Assembly (NCBI RefSeq): GCF_020567705.1
Contig: NZ_JAJDJU010000025.1
Span: 1-32,499 of the forward strand
From: Acidocella sp. KAb 2-4
Lineage (GTDB): Bacteria > Pseudomonadota > Alphaproteobacteria > Acetobacterales > Acetobacteraceae
Length of the DNA stretch: 32,499 nucleotides
Direction: 5' to 3'
A model generated the notes under the pieces. The model was not told where the DNA came from. It did no database searches and worked only from the letters and a program-made list of their open reading frames with translations. Every line of letters starts with the position of its first letter. Positions within the stretch are counted from its first letter, which is position 1. Positions 23,824-31,525 of this stretch are shown here, one piece after another. Both the position numbers and the translations under genes were made by a program.

Positions 23824-24269
23824 CCCGCCGCGACCTGCTCGCAACCAGCGCGCTCGCTCTGCTCGGCCGCCCCGCCGCAGCCTACGAGGTTTCGTACACT
23901 GATGCCCAATGGCGGCAACGCCTCACCCCTGAGCAATATTACATACTGCGCCAACAAGGTACCGAAGCGCCGTTTTCCTCGCCGCTGCTCAACGAGCACC
24001 GCACCGGGGTGTTCGCCTGCGCGGGCTGCGCGCTGCCGCTGTTTTCCAGCCAGACGAAATACGATTCCGGCACGGGCTGGCCGAGCTTTTACGCGCCGCT
24101 GCCCAATGCCGTGCTCACCAGCGCGGATGACTCCCTGGGCATGGTGCGCACCGAAGTGCATTGCCGCCGCTGCGGCGGTCATCTGGGGCATGTGTTCCCC
24201 GACGGCCCGCCCCCAACCGGCCTGCGCTATTGCATGAACGGCGCCGCGCTGCGCTTCATTCCCGCCTGA
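23820..24269 (+). CDS. msrB: Tat-exported peptide-methionine (R)-S-oxide reductase MsrB
   Basis: MsrB reduces the R-form of methionine sulfoxide in proteins. From ATG 23820 (ATGA overlap with the upstream stop) the product is 149 residues. The first 21 residues form a twin-arginine signal (TRRDLLATSALALLG, with cleavage after AAA), so it is likely periplasmic. The MsrB domain is complete: zinc ligands C67 and C70 (CAGC), C115 and C118 (CRRC), the KYDSGTGWPSFYAP block, GHLGHVFPDGP, and the catalytic cysteine C138 in RYCMNGAALRF. An upstream in-frame ATG at 23751 would overlap the previous gene and disrupt the signal peptide, so it is rejected. Confidence 0.94.
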   Translation: MTRRDLLATSALALLGRPAAAYEVSYTDAQWRQRLTPEQYYILRQQGTEAPFSSPLLNEHRTGVFACAGCALPLFSSQTKYDSGTGWPSFYAPLPNAVLTSADDSLGMVRTEVHCRRCGGHLGHVFPDGPPPTGLRYCMNGAALRFIPA

Positions 24270-24275
24270 CGCGGC

Positions 24276-25289
24276 TTATGCCTTGTCGCGGTGATAGTCG
24301 AACGACGCGTTGATCATATCCAGCAGATGCTGCCCCGCCGTGGTCGGCTTGTATTTCGGCGTTTCTCCCGGAGCCAGGCAGGTCGGCAGGCATTCGACCG
24401 GCGCGTAGAAATCCGGGTCGAAGAAAAACGGCAGCGAATACCGCTCCTTGCCCGAGACGTTGATGACGCGGTGATAATTGGATTGGAACACGCCGTTGGT
24501 CCAACGTTCCATCATGTCGCCGATATTCACCACGTAGCTGCCTGGCACGGGTGGCGCGTCGATCCACACGCCATCGCGGCGGCGCACCTGCAACCCGCCT
24601 GATTCGTCCTGATGCAGCAGCGTCAGGCAGCCATAGTCGGTATGCGCGCCCGCGCCCAGCCGCGCCTCGGTGATGCGCCCGGTCTGCGGTGGGTAGTGCA
24701 GGGGGCCGAGGGTGGTCATCGTCACATCCAGCCAGGGGGCGAAGAAATCCTCCTGCAGCCCGAGCGCCAGCGCGAAGGCGCCGATCATCCTGCGGCCCAT
24801 CGCCACCATCTCGTCGTAATAGCCCTGCATCACCTCCCGCCAGCCGGGCAGGAAATCGGGCCACAGATTCGGCCCGTGCAAGGGCAGCCCGGCCAGCACG
24901 CGCGGATGATCCGGCGGCAGGTCCCGGCCGATCTTGTAGCCTTCCTTGAGGTCGCCCTCGGCCTGCTTGGCCGGGTCCAGGTTCTCCCCGCCAATGCGGA
25001 ACCAGCCGCGATGGCAGCTCGATTTCTCGATCGCCACCTTCTCCTTCTCGGCATCGGGCAACGCGAAGAAGCGCCGCGCCTCGGCATAGACCTGCGCGAT
25101 CATCTCCGGCGCCACGCCATGATTCACCGCGTAGAAAAACCCGATCTCCCGACACGCCTTGCCGATCTGCTCGACCATCTCCGCCTTGCCCGGCGCGCCG
25201 CGCAGGGGCGAGATGTCGATGATGGGGATCTGCGTCAGCGGCATGTGCGCGCCGCGCAGGCTGGGGTCGATCTGTATGGTATCCGCCAT
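24276..25289 (-). CDS. 2-oxoglutarate/Fe(II)-dependent oxygenase, isopenicillin N synthase family
   Basis: This soluble non-heme iron oxygenase has an N-terminal DIOX_N domain (IPIIDISPLRGAPGKAEMVE, GFFYAVNHGV) and a C-terminal 2OG-Fe(II) domain. The metal triad is H216 and D218 (GAHTDYGCLTLLHQDESGGL) with H273 (NYHRVINVSG). R283-x-S285 (ERYSLPFFF) is the usual 2-oxoglutarate-binding RxS. Starting at ATG 25289 gives 337 residues. The frame also has an upstream ATG at 25343 and a later one at 25244, neither with a good RBS; 25289 keeps a short preface before the conserved region. The substrate is unknown. It is convergent with msrB (6 bases) and divergent from the FGGY kinase with only 46 bases between starts. 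Confidence 0.9.
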   Translation of the reverse strand: MADTIQIDPSLRGAHMPLTQIPIIDISPLRGAPGKAEMVEQIGKACREIGFFYAVNHGVAPEMIAQVYAEARRFFALPDAEKEKVAIEKSSCHRGWFRIGGENLDPAKQAEGDLKEGYKIGRDLPPDHPRVLAGLPLHGPNLWPDFLPGWREVMQGYYDEMVAMGRRMIGAFALALGLQEDFFAPWLDVTMTTLGPLHYPPQTGRITEARLGAGAHTDYGCLTLLHQDESGGLQVRRRDGVWIDAPPVPGSYVVNIGDMMERWTNGVFQSNYHRVINVSGKERYSLPFFFDPDFYAPVECLPTCLAPGETPKYKPTTAGQHLLDMINASFDYHRDKA

Positions 25290-25335
25290 GCACTCGATGT
25301 TAGTCTGCCTGGGTATCGCTTTCCAGGACAAAAAC

Positions 25336-26826
25336 ATGGGCAATTACCTTCTCGGCATCGATCTCGGGGCGGGCAGCCTCAAGGCCACGATCATCGACGG
25401 CGCCGGGCGCACGCTCGGCGAGGGCAGCCACCCCGTCACCACCTCGGTGCCGCGTTTCGGCTGGTCGGAGCAAGACCCGGCCGAGTGGTTCGAGGCCCTC
25501 TGCGCCGCCGTCCCCAAGGCCATCGCGGCTTCGGGCATTCCGGCCAGCGCCATCGCCGGCATCGGCATCTCCGCCGGGGCGCATATCCCGGTGCTGACCA
25601 ACGCGCAGGGGCAGGTGCTGCGCCCCGCGATCATGTGGAACGACCAGCGCGCCGCCGCCCAGGCCGCCGCTCTGCATGAGCGCGCGGGTGCGCGGATCAT
25701 CGCCACCTCGCTGAACCGGGTGAACCCGACCTGGACGCTGGCCATGCTTGCCTGGCTGCAAGAGAATGAGCCGGACGTGATGGCTGAGGCCAAGCGCCTG
25801 TATCTGGCCAAGGATTATCTGCGTTACCTGCTCACCGGCACCTGGGAGACCGATTTCTCCGACGCCATCGGCGCGCTGCTGGCTGACAACGTCACCAAAT
25901 CCTGGTCGTCCGAACTCTGCGCCCTGATCGGGCTGGACATGGCGTTGCTCCCCCCCATCGTCGCGCCCGAGGCGGTGGTTGGCGGAGTCACGGCCGAGGC
26001 CGCCGCCCGCACCGGCCTTGCCGCGGGCACCCCGGTGGTCTGCGGCGCCAACGACACCACGGTGGAATTCTTCGGCGTCGGCGCCACGCGGCCGGGCATT
26101 AGCGGGGTCAAGCTGGCCACGGCGGGGGTGCTGTTCCTCGCCACCCAGGGGCCGAGCGTGAATCCGCCAATCTCCTGCTACCCGCATATCATGCCCGGCA
26201 TGTATTACACCGCCACCGGCACCAATTCCTGCGCCTCGGCGCATCGCTGGCTGCGCGACCTGATGTTCGCGGCGGACGGGTTCGAGGGCATGGACGCCTT
26301 GGCCGCCGACGCCCCGCGCGGCGCCCGCAGCCTGCTCTTCCACCCCTATCTGCAAGGCGAGCGCGCCCCCTATTGGGACCCGCTGCTGCGCGCCGATTTC
26401 ATCGGCCTCACCATCTCCCACGGCAAGCCCGACTTCGCCCGCGCGCTGTATGAGGGGCTGGCCTTCTCCATTCGCGACCTGCTGGAAGCCGCGCGCGCGC
26501 TTGGCCTCTCCTTCGGCGCCATCCGGCTGATGGGCGGCGGCGCGCGCAGCGCCTGCTGGCGGCAGATCATCGCCGATGTCACCGGCCTCGCCGTCGAGCG
26601 CACCGAGGCCGCCGACGCTTCGTTTGGCGCCGCGCTCATCGCGGGGATTGGCGCGGGCGTTTTCGCCGGGCCGGAAGACGCGGTGGCGCGCTGCGTGCGC
26701 CTGCTCGATACCACCCCGCCCGACGCGGATTCACACGAATTCTACACCAGCCTGTTCGGCGTTTACAAAGATGCGCAGGCGGCCCTGGCCGGGCTCAACC
26801 ACCGCCTGCACGCGCTGTTCAGTTGA
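25336..26826 (+). CDS. FGGY-family carbohydrate kinase, xylulokinase-like
   Basis: Members phosphorylate sugars or polyols with ATP in the cytosol; the fold is that of actin/hexokinase. The 496-residue product begins GNYLLGIDLGAGSLKATIID (phosphate-1 loop). It has the IMWNDQRAAAQAAAL segment near residue 100, the central FCGANDTT-like text CGANDTTVEFFGVGATRPG, and the C-terminal FGGY block SFGAIRLMGGGARSACWRQI, then IADVTGLAVE. These fit xylulokinases best, but substrate cannot be set by sequence alone. ATG 25336 has CCAGGA seven bases upstream. A longer frame from 25159 lies opposite the oxygenase and is not supported. It overlaps the convergent dioxygenase gene by 8 bases. Confidence 0.9.
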   Translation: MGNYLLGIDLGAGSLKATIIDGAGRTLGEGSHPVTTSVPRFGWSEQDPAEWFEALCAAVPKAIAASGIPASAIAGIGISAGAHIPVLTNAQGQVLRPAIMWNDQRAAAQAAALHERAGARIIATSLNRVNPTWTLAMLAWLQENEPDVMAEAKRLYLAKDYLRYLLTGTWETDFSDAIGALLADNVTKSWSSELCALIGLDMALLPPIVAPEAVVGGVTAEAAARTGLAAGTPVVCGANDTTVEFFGVGATRPGISGVKLATAGVLFLATQGPSVNPPISCYPHIMPGMYYTATGTNSCASAHRWLRDLMFAADGFEGMDALAADAPRGARSLLFHPYLQGERAPYWDPLLRADFIGLTISHGKPDFARALYEGLAFSIRDLLEAARALGLSFGAIRLMGGGARSACWRQIIADVTGLAVERTEAADASFGAALIAGIGAGVFAGPEDAVARCVRLLDTTPPDADSHEFYTSLFGVYKDAQAALAGLNHRLHALFS

Positions 26827-27604
26827 ACAGGTAGGAATCCATCCGCAGGAAGCCGAACTCCACCGAGCTGTGCAGCCGCTCGGCCTGGGGCTTCGGCCCC
26901 GCCGCGCCCATCGCCACATGCAGCGGCAGCAGATGCTCATCGGTTGGGTGCTCGTCGCGGGCATGGGGGGCCCGGGTGCGGTATTCCGCCATCGCGGCCA
27001 AGTCGCCGGCCAGGATCTTTTCGTTCATCCAGTCGGAAAACGCCGTCACATCCGGCATTTCCGGCGCGCCGTAATCTCCGCTTGCCACGCGGAAGCGGCG
27101 CAGATCATGCGTGAAGCTGCCGCTGCCGATGATCAGCACGCCTTCCTCGCGCAGCGGCGCCAGCGCCGCGCCCAGCGCCAGATGATGTGCCGGGCCGAGC
27201 CGGGTTTGCAGCGAGAGCTGGATCACCGGAATATCGGCCTCCGGATAGGCCAGCAGCAGTGGCACCCAGGCTCCGTGGTCGAGGCCGCGCTCAGTGTCGG
27301 TGGCGCAGTCCAGCCCGGCGGCGCGCAGCAGCGCGGCCGTGCGCGCGGCCAGCCAGGGGGCGGTGGGCGGTTCATAGCGCAGCTCGTAAAGCGGGCGCGG
27401 AAAACCGTAGAAATCATGGATGGTGGTGTTGCGCGCCGGGGCGTTCACGGCGGGCGCCGCCGTCTCCCAATGCGCCGAAGCGACCAAAATCGCGCTCGGC
27501 CGCTCGGGCAGGAAACTGCTAAGGCCGCCGAGGAAGCGCCGCGCCGGCGTGTCCTCAATCGCGGTCATGGGCGAGCCGTGGCTCAGGAACAGGGTGGGAA
27601 GCAT
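26819..27604 (-). CDS. DODA-type extradiol aromatic ring-opening dioxygenase (YgiD-like)
   Basis: This is a class III extradiol dioxygenase of the 4,5-DOPA dioxygenase/YgiD group, a zinc or iron enzyme acting on catechol-type substrates. The 261-residue product begins MLPTLFLSHGSPMTAIEDTP and has the family blocks SAILVASAHWET, IHDFYGFPRPLYELRYEPPT, RGLDHGAWVPLLLAYPEADI, IIGSGSFTHDLRRF and DEHPTDEHLLPLHVAMGAAG. The conserved histidines in SHGSP, SAHWE, DHGAW and TDEHLLPL are all present. ATG 27604 matches the family start; a frame extension upstream to 27697 has no support. The physiological substrate is unknown. It is divergent from nfu. Confidence 0.93.
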   Translation of the reverse strand: MLPTLFLSHGSPMTAIEDTPARRFLGGLSSFLPERPSAILVASAHWETAAPAVNAPARNTTIHDFYGFPRPLYELRYEPPTAPWLAARTAALLRAAGLDCATDTERGLDHGAWVPLLLAYPEADIPVIQLSLQTRLGPAHHLALGAALAPLREEGVLIIGSGSFTHDLRRFRVASGDYGAPEMPDVTAFSDWMNEKILAGDLAAMAEYRTRAPHARDEHPTDEHLLPLHVAMGAAGPKPQAERLHSSVEFGFLRMDSYLFN

Positions 27605-27746
27605 GGCGCGAGCTTGCCCCAGCCCTGCTAGTCCCGCAAGCGGCGCATTCCACCGCCCAGCCATGCCGCCCCTTGTCAGCGCCGCAAAAACCGCCAAATT
27701 AGAGCGCGATCAGGACTGTATTAGTCCGCTTTTCTGGGGAGCCACC
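27605..27746. promoter_or_regulatory. Divergent intergenic region with a small inverted repeat before nfu
   Basis: This 142-base region separates two divergent starts. GGACT (27713-27717) and AGTCC (27723-27727) form an inverted repeat around GTATT, 20-34 bases before the nfu start; this could be an operator. GGGGAG at 27736-27741 is the nfu RBS. No convincing sigma-70 promoter was found by eye. Confidence 0.3.
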
Positions 27747-28301
27747 ATGTTTATCGAGACCGAAGGCACGCCGAACCCGGCGACGCTGAAATTCCTGCCG
27801 GGCCGCGAGATCCTGGGCGACAAGACCGCCGATTTCGCCGATGCCGATGCGGCACTGATCTCCCCCCTGGCCGAGGCGCTGTTCGGCCTGCCCGGCGTGG
27901 CGCGCGTGTTCCTGGGCGGCGATTTCGTGAGCGTGACCAAGACGCCGGAGGCCGAATGGCCGGCGCTGAAGCCGCAAGTGCTGGGCCTGCTCATGGATCA
28001 TCTGGTCAGCGACCGCCCGATCCTGCGTGAGAACGTGACCCTGGCCGCCGAGGATGTGGATCCCGCCGATGCCGAGATCGTGGCGCAGATCAAGGAACTG
28101 CTCGACACCCGCATCCGCCCCGCCGTGGCTGGCGATGGCGGCGACATCATTTTCCGCGGCTACCGCGACGGCGTGGTGAGCCTCAAGATGCAGGGCTCCT
28201 GCGCGGGCTGCCCCTCCTCCACCGCCACGCTCAAGCACGGCATCGAGAACATGCTGAAGCACTATATTCCTGAGGTGGTCTCGGTTACACAAGCGGCCTG
28301 A
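27747..28301 (+). CDS. Nfu-type iron-sulfur cluster carrier (NifU family)
   Basis: Nfu proteins accept and deliver [4Fe-4S] clusters to target enzymes. The 184-residue product has the Nfu N-terminal domain (FIETEGTPNPATLKFLPGRE at 2-21, then LFGLPGVARVFLGGDFVSVT) and the C-terminal NifU-like domain (IRPAVAGDGGDIIFRGYRDG, then SCAGCPSSTATLKHGIENML with cluster cysteines C152 and C155). ATG 27747 is preceded by GGGGAG and matches the family start; the frame is open far upstream but lacks homology there. It heads a four-gene string with the nitroreductase, tsaB and rimI. Confidence 0.96.
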   Translation: MFIETEGTPNPATLKFLPGREILGDKTADFADADAALISPLAEALFGLPGVARVFLGGDFVSVTKTPEAEWPALKPQVLGLLMDHLVSDRPILRENVTLAAEDVDPADAEIVAQIKELLDTRIRPAVAGDGGDIIFRGYRDGVVSLKMQGSCAGCPSSTATLKHGIENMLKHYIPEVVSVTQAA

Positions 28302-28319
28302 GCTTCAGGAGGGACGCAG

Positions 28320-28904
28320 ATGGCATTGGATGACGCGGCGCTCGACGTGCTGTTCCGCACGGCGCGCACGCATTCGGAGTTCGCGGAAGACCCCGTCACC
28401 GATGACGATCTGAAAGCCATTTACGAGCTGGCGAAGCTGGGGCCGACCTCGGCCAACTCCTCGCCAGCCCGTTTCCTGTTCGTGCGTAGCCCCGAAGGCA
28501 AGCAGACGCTGAAAGCCACGCTCAGCCAGGGCAATATCGAGAAAGTCCTGGCCGCGCCGGTGACCGTGGTCATTGCCTATGACCCGCATTTCTACCTCAA
28601 ACTCCCGCAGCTCTACCCGGCCGCCGACGTGAAGGGCTGGTTCTCCGCCAACCCCGACTTCGCCGAGGACACCGCCTTCCGCAACTCCACCCTGCAAGGC
28701 GCGTATTTCCTCATGGCGGCGCGGGCGCTGGGCTTCGCCTGCGGCCCGATGTCCGGCTTCGACCGCGCCAAGCTCGACCGCGCTCTGTTCACGCAAAGCG
28801 GGTGGAAGTCCAATTTCCTGCTCAATCTGGGCCGCCCGAAACCCGCCGAGCCGCCGCCGCGCCTGCCCAGGCTCGGCTTCGACGAGGTGGCGCAGTTCGC
28901 GTGA
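28320..28904 (+). CDS. RutE/HadB-like nitroreductase (malonic semialdehyde reductase family)
   Basis: This flavin-dependent reductase is of the nitroreductase fold, close to RutE, which reduces malonic semialdehyde in pyrimidine breakdown. The 194-residue product matches RutE throughout: FRTARTHSEFAEDPVTDDDL, AKLGPTSANSSPARFLFVRS, LSQGNIEKVLAAPVTVVIAY, TAFRNSTLQGAYFLMAARAL and CGPMSGFDRAKLDRALF. The remaining rut genes are not in the window, so a function in uracil catabolism is not supported by context; many such proteins are general detoxifying reductases. The RBS AGGAGG lies just upstream. The end overlaps tsaB as GTGA. Confidence 0.92.
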   Translation: MALDDAALDVLFRTARTHSEFAEDPVTDDDLKAIYELAKLGPTSANSSPARFLFVRSPEGKQTLKATLSQGNIEKVLAAPVTVVIAYDPHFYLKLPQLYPAADVKGWFSANPDFAEDTAFRNSTLQGAYFLMAARALGFACGPMSGFDRAKLDRALFTQSGWKSNFLLNLGRPKPAEPPPRLPRLGFDEVAQFA

Positions 28905-29542
28905 GCTGGCTGGCATTGGATGCCTCCGGCACGCGGGCAGGGCTCGCGGTGGTCGGGCAGGATGGCGCGGTGCTGCACCGCGCCGCGGCGCCGCTACGCC
29001 CGGGACTGATCGAGGCGCTGCCGCTGCTGCTGGATGAGGCGGTGAAGTTGGGCGGCATCACCGATGTCGCCGTCACCATCGGGCCGGGAAGCTTCACCGG
29101 CCTGCGTACCTCCATCGCTCTGGCGCAGGGCTTTGCCGCCGCTGCCGGGCTGCCGCTCTGGGGCATCGGGGTGGAGCAAGCCTATCACGCCGCCTTCCCG
29201 CAGTTGCACCGCCCGCTCTGGGTCGCCGTACGGGCGCGGCGCGGCCGCGTTTTTCTGCTGCGTGACGGCGTGGCGGCGGCCTTCGCCGACGAAGACACGC
29301 CCACACCCCGCGCCCCCATCGCGCTTGCGGGCGACGCCGCGGCTGAGATCGCCGCCCGGCTCGCCGCCCGTGGCGCCGATGTGCTGCTGACCAATGCCCG
29401 CGCCATCGACCCCGTATGGGTGGCCAGGGCGGCCATGGCCCAGCACGAGGCTGGCCTCACCCCGCAACCGGCGCAGCCGCTTTACGTCGACCCGCCCGAG
29501 GCCAAGCGCCCTGCCGCCGGGTTGCGCCCGCCGCCGGTATGA
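28901..29542 (+). CDS. tsaB: tRNA threonylcarbamoyladenosine biosynthesis protein TsaB
   Basis: TsaB works with TsaD and TsaE to make the t6A modification at position 37 of tRNAs reading ANN codons. It is a degenerate ASKHA-fold protein. The 213-residue product starts with GTG overlapping the upstream stop (GTGA). It shows WLALDASGTRAGLAVV at the N-terminus, the hallmark VTIGPGSFTGLRTSIALAQG (about 59-78), followed by LWGIGVEQAYHAA and the variable C-terminal part ending in QPLYVDPPEAKRP. The latter matches the usual P-x-Y-x-R/D-x-P-x-A close of the family. It overlaps rimI by ATGA, the common tsaB-rimI pairing. Confidence 0.93.
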   Translation: MSWLALDASGTRAGLAVVGQDGAVLHRAAAPLRPGLIEALPLLLDEAVKLGGITDVAVTIGPGSFTGLRTSIALAQGFAAAAGLPLWGIGVEQAYHAAFPQLHRPLWVAVRARRGRVFLLRDGVAAAFADEDTPTPRAPIALAGDAAAEIAARLAARGADVLLTNARAIDPVWVARAAMAQHEAGLTPQPAQPLYVDPPEAKRPAAGLRPPPV

Positions 29543-29952
29543 TCTCCGCGGGCTTGGCCCATGCCGGGCTGCTGGCCGCGATGCATGAGCAGGCCTTCCC
29601 GCGGGACCCTTGGGACGCCGCCAGCTTCGCCGCCTTGCTCGCCATGCCCGGCGTGGCTGGGCTGATCGATGAGCGCGGCGGCTTTCTGCTCCTGCGCATG
29701 GTGCTGGACGAAGCAGAAATCCTGACCATCGGCGTCACCGCTCCGCGCCAGGGGATCGGTCTGGCGCTGATGCGCGAGGGGCTGCGCCTCGCCGCCATTG
29801 GCGGCGTGCGCGAGATGCATCTCGAAGTCGCCGCCGCCAACGCCGCCGCCCGCGCGCTTTACACCAGGCTCGGCTTCACTCAGACCGGCCTTCGCCGCGC
29901 CTATTACCCCGATGGCGGCGACGCCCTGACATTGCATCTCGTTTTGGCCTAG
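29539..29952 (+). CDS. rimI: Ribosomal-protein-alanine N-acetyltransferase RimI
   Basis: RimI is a GNAT-family acetyltransferase that acetylates the N-terminus of ribosomal protein S18. The 137-residue product from ATG 29539 (ATGA overlap with tsaB) has an N-terminal motif HEQAFPRDPWDAASFAALLA. The acetyl-CoA binding motif A follows (TIGVTAPRQGIGLALMREGL, with R-Q-G-I-G), then motif B (LEVAAANAAARALYTRLGFT) and the terminal TGLRRAYYPDGGDALTLHL. The exact substrate is by family and gene order. It ends the nfu-nitroreductase-tsaB-rimI string. Confidence 0.9.
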   Translation: MISAGLAHAGLLAAMHEQAFPRDPWDAASFAALLAMPGVAGLIDERGGFLLLRMVLDEAEILTIGVTAPRQGIGLALMREGLRLAAIGGVREMHLEVAAANAAARALYTRLGFTQTGLRRAYYPDGGDALTLHLVLA

Positions 29953-29965
29953 AACGGGCCCAGAC

Positions 29966-29982
29966 AATTTTCATGGAAAATT
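29966..29982. promoter_or_regulatory. Perfect palindrome before the Ppx/GppA gene
   Basis: AATTTTC-ATG-GAAAATT is a perfect inverted repeat in an AT-rich island of a GC-rich region, 37-53 bases upstream of ATG 30020. A second TTTTC-TATGA follows, which partly repeats the left arm. It may be an operator or promoter-associated site; the cognate regulator is not known. Confidence 0.45.
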
Positions 29983-30019
29983 TTCTATGATTGAGACGTT
30001 TTCCAGCGGAGCCTAGGCC

Positions 30020-31519
30020 ATGGACCAGATGATTTCCCCGCCCGCCCAGCACGGCCTGCGCCGCGCTGTTGTCGATCTCGGCTCCAACTCCGTGCGCCTC
30101 GTGATCTACGAGGGCGAAGCGCGCAATCCAGTACAGATCTTTAACGAGAAGGCGGTGCTACGCCTGGCCAAGGGCATGACCAAAACCGGCCGCCTCGACG
30201 GCGTGGCCATGGTCCAGACCGAGACCGTGCTGCGCCGCTATGCCGCTATCGCCCGCGCCATGGGCGCGGTGCCGATCGATGTCCTGGCCACCTCCGCCGT
30301 GCGCGACGCCGAAAACGGGCCGGAATTCGTGCGCGATATCGAGGCGCGCATCCCCGAGATGCGGGTTCATGTGCTCTCCGGCGCGCAGGAGGCCGAACTC
30401 TCGGCCGAGGGCGTGCTCTGCGGCATCCCCGGCGCCGATGGCATCCTGGCCGATCTCGGCGGCGGCTCGCTGGAGCTGATCCGGCTCGATGGCGGCCAGG
30501 TTGGCCCGGCGGCGACGCTGCCAGTGGGCGTCATCCGCCTGGCTGACCGCGCGGGGGAGGATCTGCTCAAGGCCCGCGCCATCGTCACCGCTGAGCTGGA
30601 GGGCGTGCCCTTCGCGGCGGAGGCGGCGGGGCGCGATCTCTATGTCGCCGGCGGCGCTTTCCGCGCTCTGGCGCGCATCCATATCGCGCAGACCGGCTAC
30701 CCGCTGAACATGGTGCATCACTACACCATCGGGCGCGAGGAGGCGCGCGACCTCGCCGGCGTGGTGAGCGAGGCGGGGCGCAAGCTGATCGAGCGCATGC
30801 CCGGCGTGCCGCGCCGGCGCATCGAGGATCTGCCCTACGCCGCGGTCATCCTGCGCCGCCTGTTGCGCGCCACCGGCGCCGCGCGCGTGGTGTTTTCGGC
30901 CAATGGGCTACGCGAGGGCTGGTTCACGCGCATGCTGCCCGCGCCGATCCGCGCCGAGGACCCGCTGCTTGCCGCCGGGCGCGACCTCACCCGCGGCATC
31001 ATCCGCGACGCCAATTTGCCGCCCGCCCTGGTGGCCTGGACGGCCTCGCTCTTTCCCGCCGAGACGCCCGCGCAGCGACGCTTGCGCGAGGCCGCGTGCT
31101 GGCTCTCCGATATCGGCAGCCACGAGCACCCCGAATACCGGGCCGAGCAGGCCTTCCTGCGCGTGCTGCGCCAGTCGGGGGTGGGGCTGGACCATCACGC
31201 CCGCGCCTTCCTCGCGCTGACCACGGCGCTGCGCTACGAGGCCCCGGCCGATGCCGGCTTCCTCGCCCCGGCTCGCACGCTGCTCGACCTGCCAGCCGCG
31301 CGCCGGGCCGAAACGCTGGGCACGGCGCTGCGCCTCGCCTACACGCTCTCGGCTGGCACCCCGCATCTGCTCGCGGGCGCGCGGCTGTACCTCTCCGCCA
31401 CGCGGCTGACGCTGCGCCTCACCGAGGCCAACGGGGTGTTCGCGGGCGAAGCCGTGCTGCGCCGGCTAGAGCGGCTGGCCCAGATGCTCGGGCTCGAGGC
31501 CACGACTGAAATCACCTAA
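30020..31519 (+). CDS. ppx: Ppx/GppA family exopolyphosphatase/pppGpp phosphatase
   Basis: The family hydrolyses inorganic polyphosphate or converts pppGpp to ppGpp. The 499-residue product has the ASKHA-type N-terminal domain: phosphate loop RRAVVDLGSNSVRLVIYEGE (about 14-33), LATSAVRDAENGPEFVRDIE, the catalytic-glutamate region VLSGAQEAELSAEGVLCG, and the second phosphate loop ILADLGGGSLELIRLDGG. A helical C-terminal HD-like domain follows (ACWLSDIGSHEHPEYRAEQA, VGLDHHARAFLALTTALRYE). Sequence does not separate Ppx from GppA cleanly; the long C-terminal domain favours a Ppx-like enzyme. It ends 6 bases from the convergent flavin reductase. Confidence 0.9.
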   Translation: MDQMISPPAQHGLRRAVVDLGSNSVRLVIYEGEARNPVQIFNEKAVLRLAKGMTKTGRLDGVAMVQTETVLRRYAAIARAMGAVPIDVLATSAVRDAENGPEFVRDIEARIPEMRVHVLSGAQEAELSAEGVLCGIPGADGILADLGGGSLELIRLDGGQVGPAATLPVGVIRLADRAGEDLLKARAIVTAELEGVPFAAEAAGRDLYVAGGAFRALARIHIAQTGYPLNMVHHYTIGREEARDLAGVVSEAGRKLIERMPGVPRRRIEDLPYAAVILRRLLRATGAARVVFSANGLREGWFTRMLPAPIRAEDPLLAAGRDLTRGIIRDANLPPALVAWTASLFPAETPAQRRLREAACWLSDIGSHEHPEYRAEQAFLRVLRQSGVGLDHHARAFLALTTALRYEAPADAGFLAPARTLLDLPAARRAETLGTALRLAYTLSAGTPHLLAGARLYLSATRLTLRLTEANGVFAGEAVLRRLERLAQMLGLEATTEIT

Positions 31520-31525
31520 GCGTGG

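Noticed and set aside
24612-25679. 355-codon + strand frame opposite the 2-oxoglutarate oxygenase
   Set aside because: It covers the antisense of a gene with intact catalytic residues and runs out of frame into the kinase gene; it shows no domain.
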